Assembly: GCA_003556955.1 (NCBI GenBank)
Contig: PWQB01000487.1
Span: 1-5,537 of the forward strand
Direction: 5' to 3'
Source: Nostocaceae cyanobacterium CSSed10_463m
GTDB lineage: Bacteria; Cyanobacteriota; Cyanobacteriia; Cyanobacteriales; Nostocaceae
DNA length: 5,537 nucleotides
A program made the position numbers and the translations under genes. Shown here in pieces: positions 5,205-5,537 of the stretch (within the stretch, counting starts at the first letter, position 1; the number at the start of each line of letters is the position of its first letter). The notes under the pieces are model-generated. The model did not search any database and had not been told where the DNA came from. It was given only the letters and a program-made list of their open reading frames with translations.

Positions 5205-5400
5205 AAATCACCTTCCCTACCAAGGTATTACCGTCACCAACACGAGTCAGGAATTAAGAAAGATGTATTTGAAACTACAAGATTTTCTGTCCCGATGCGG
5301 CATAAACTTACAGAATAATCTTTATAACAGTTCAGAAATAGTAAAAACCTCCCTCAAAGGTAAAATCATTCTCAATCCGCAAAACAACAGAGGAAAATAA
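5182..5400 (+). CDS. Small hypothetical protein, unrecognised
   Basis: A 72-aa reading frame begins at GTG (MPRLDAILNHLPYQG...) and ends in a basic, Asn-rich tail (NPQNNRGK). I do not recognise a family. It has no signal peptide, membrane segment or obvious metal-binding motif; residues about 21-40 (SQELRKMYLKLQDFL...) could form an amphipathic helix. No Shine-Dalgarno precedes the GTG, and the frame upstream is closed by TAA at 5152-5154 with no in-frame ATG. It fills most of the spacer between divergent nadD and the next plus-strand gene. It could be a real small gene, the remnant of a larger one, or non-coding. Conservation in related genomes would decide. Confidence 0.35.
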   Translation: MPRLDAILNHLPYQGITVTNTSQELRKMYLKLQDFLSRCGINLQNNLYNSSEIVKTSLKGKIILNPQNNRGK

Positions 5401-5456
5401 TTCAAACATCATGTATAAACAAGATGCAAGGGCAGTTACGGTAAAAATCAAATTCC

Positions 5457-5476
5457 TGTTATGATACGCGTGTCAT
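5457..5476 (+). promoter_or_regulatory. Extended -10 promoter with overlapping dyad, upstream of the murC-like gene
   Basis: TG-T-TATGAT (5457-5465) matches an extended -10 box. The best -35 guess, TTACGG (5436-5441), is weak. ATGATACGCGTGTCAT (5461-5476) is a 16-bp near-palindrome (14 of 16 positions symmetrical) overlapping the -10 and the expected start site, as an operator could. The resulting leader would be about 40 nt. Confidence 0.4.
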
Positions 5477-5496
5477 TTGTGATTATGGTGTGGTGT

Positions 5497-5503
5497 AAGA
5501 GGA
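5497..5503 (+). promoter_or_regulatory. Shine-Dalgarno of the murC-like gene
   Basis: AAGAGGA lies 7 nt before the ATG at 5511. It is the strongest ribosome binding site in the window and shows that the nine codons after it are a true gene start. Confidence 0.7.
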
Positions 5504-5510
5504 CTAATCA

Positions 5511-5537
5511 ATGAGTAATTATGTAGATTTTAGTGGC
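5511..5537 (+). CDS. murC: Start of a gene, probably MurC (UDP-N-acetylmuramate--L-alanine ligase), cut by the window edge
   Basis: Only nine codons are present, MSNYVDFSG. Cyanobacterial MurC proteins, as I recall them, begin with a similar xxxVDFxG followed by RPFHFIGIGGIGMS, and murC near gap2 and nadD fits Nostoc gene order as I remember it. MurC adds L-alanine to UDP-N-acetylmuramate in peptidoglycan synthesis. The coding nature is well supported by the strong Shine-Dalgarno. The identity is inference from a very short peptide and context. Confidence 0.55.

Noticed and set aside
1..5537. Transposase, phage, toxin-antitoxin, defence or tRNA genes
   Set aside because: No translated frame or RNA-like fold in the window supports any of them; apart from one unrecognised small ORF and short repeats the content is housekeeping.

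Overview
The window looks like chromosomal DNA from a filamentous, heterocyst-forming cyanobacterium of the Nostoc/Anabaena type. The protein repertoire is cyanobacterial: Gap2-type photosynthetic GAPDH, a lumenal TLP40/CYP38-like cyclophilin, and the efp-accB pair. Three perfect GCGATCGC (HIP1) octamers lie inside genes. The gaps carry heptamer-periodic short tandem repeats and interspersed palindromes of the kind common in Nostocales. No transposase, integrase, phage gene, RNA gene or multi-unit CRISPR array is visible.

Layout, left to right. (1) 1-725, minus strand: efp (elongation factor P) followed by the first 19 codons of accB (biotin carboxyl carrier protein, GTG start). Between them is a hairpin that resembles part of a cyanobacterial CRISPR repeat. 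(2) 726-978: divergent spacer with a 13-bp inverted repeat and a 14-bp tandem repeat. (3) 979-2082, plus: secreted cyclophilin-like protein, probably in the thylakoid lumen. (4) 2083-2229: palindromic repeat, then a good rho-independent terminator, then a heptamer array that runs into the next gene. (5) 2230-3243, plus: thiL, the last step of thiamine diphosphate synthesis. (6) 3244-3355: convergent spacer with a perfect 26-bp palindrome, a second small palindrome and three TCAGCAC heptamers. (7) 3356-5113, minus: nadD then gap2, with the NAD(P)-precursor enzyme upstream of the NADPH-consuming Calvin-cycle enzyme. (8) 5114-5510: divergent spacer with one small unrecognised ORF and a likely extended -10 promoter. 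(9) 5511-5537, plus: first nine codons of what is probably murC.

The genes are core metabolism: fatty-acid synthesis, translation, thylakoid protein folding, cofactor synthesis, carbon fixation and cell wall. I see no new enzymatic or defence system. The unusual material is in the spacers. The best case is a heptamer repeat that has duplicated the thiL start codon out of frame, creating a five-codon mini-ORF whose stop overlaps the real start. Others are a solitary CRISPR-repeat-like hairpin, two palindromes with the same ends and different cores, and an imperfect duplication of a start-like segment before the small ORF.
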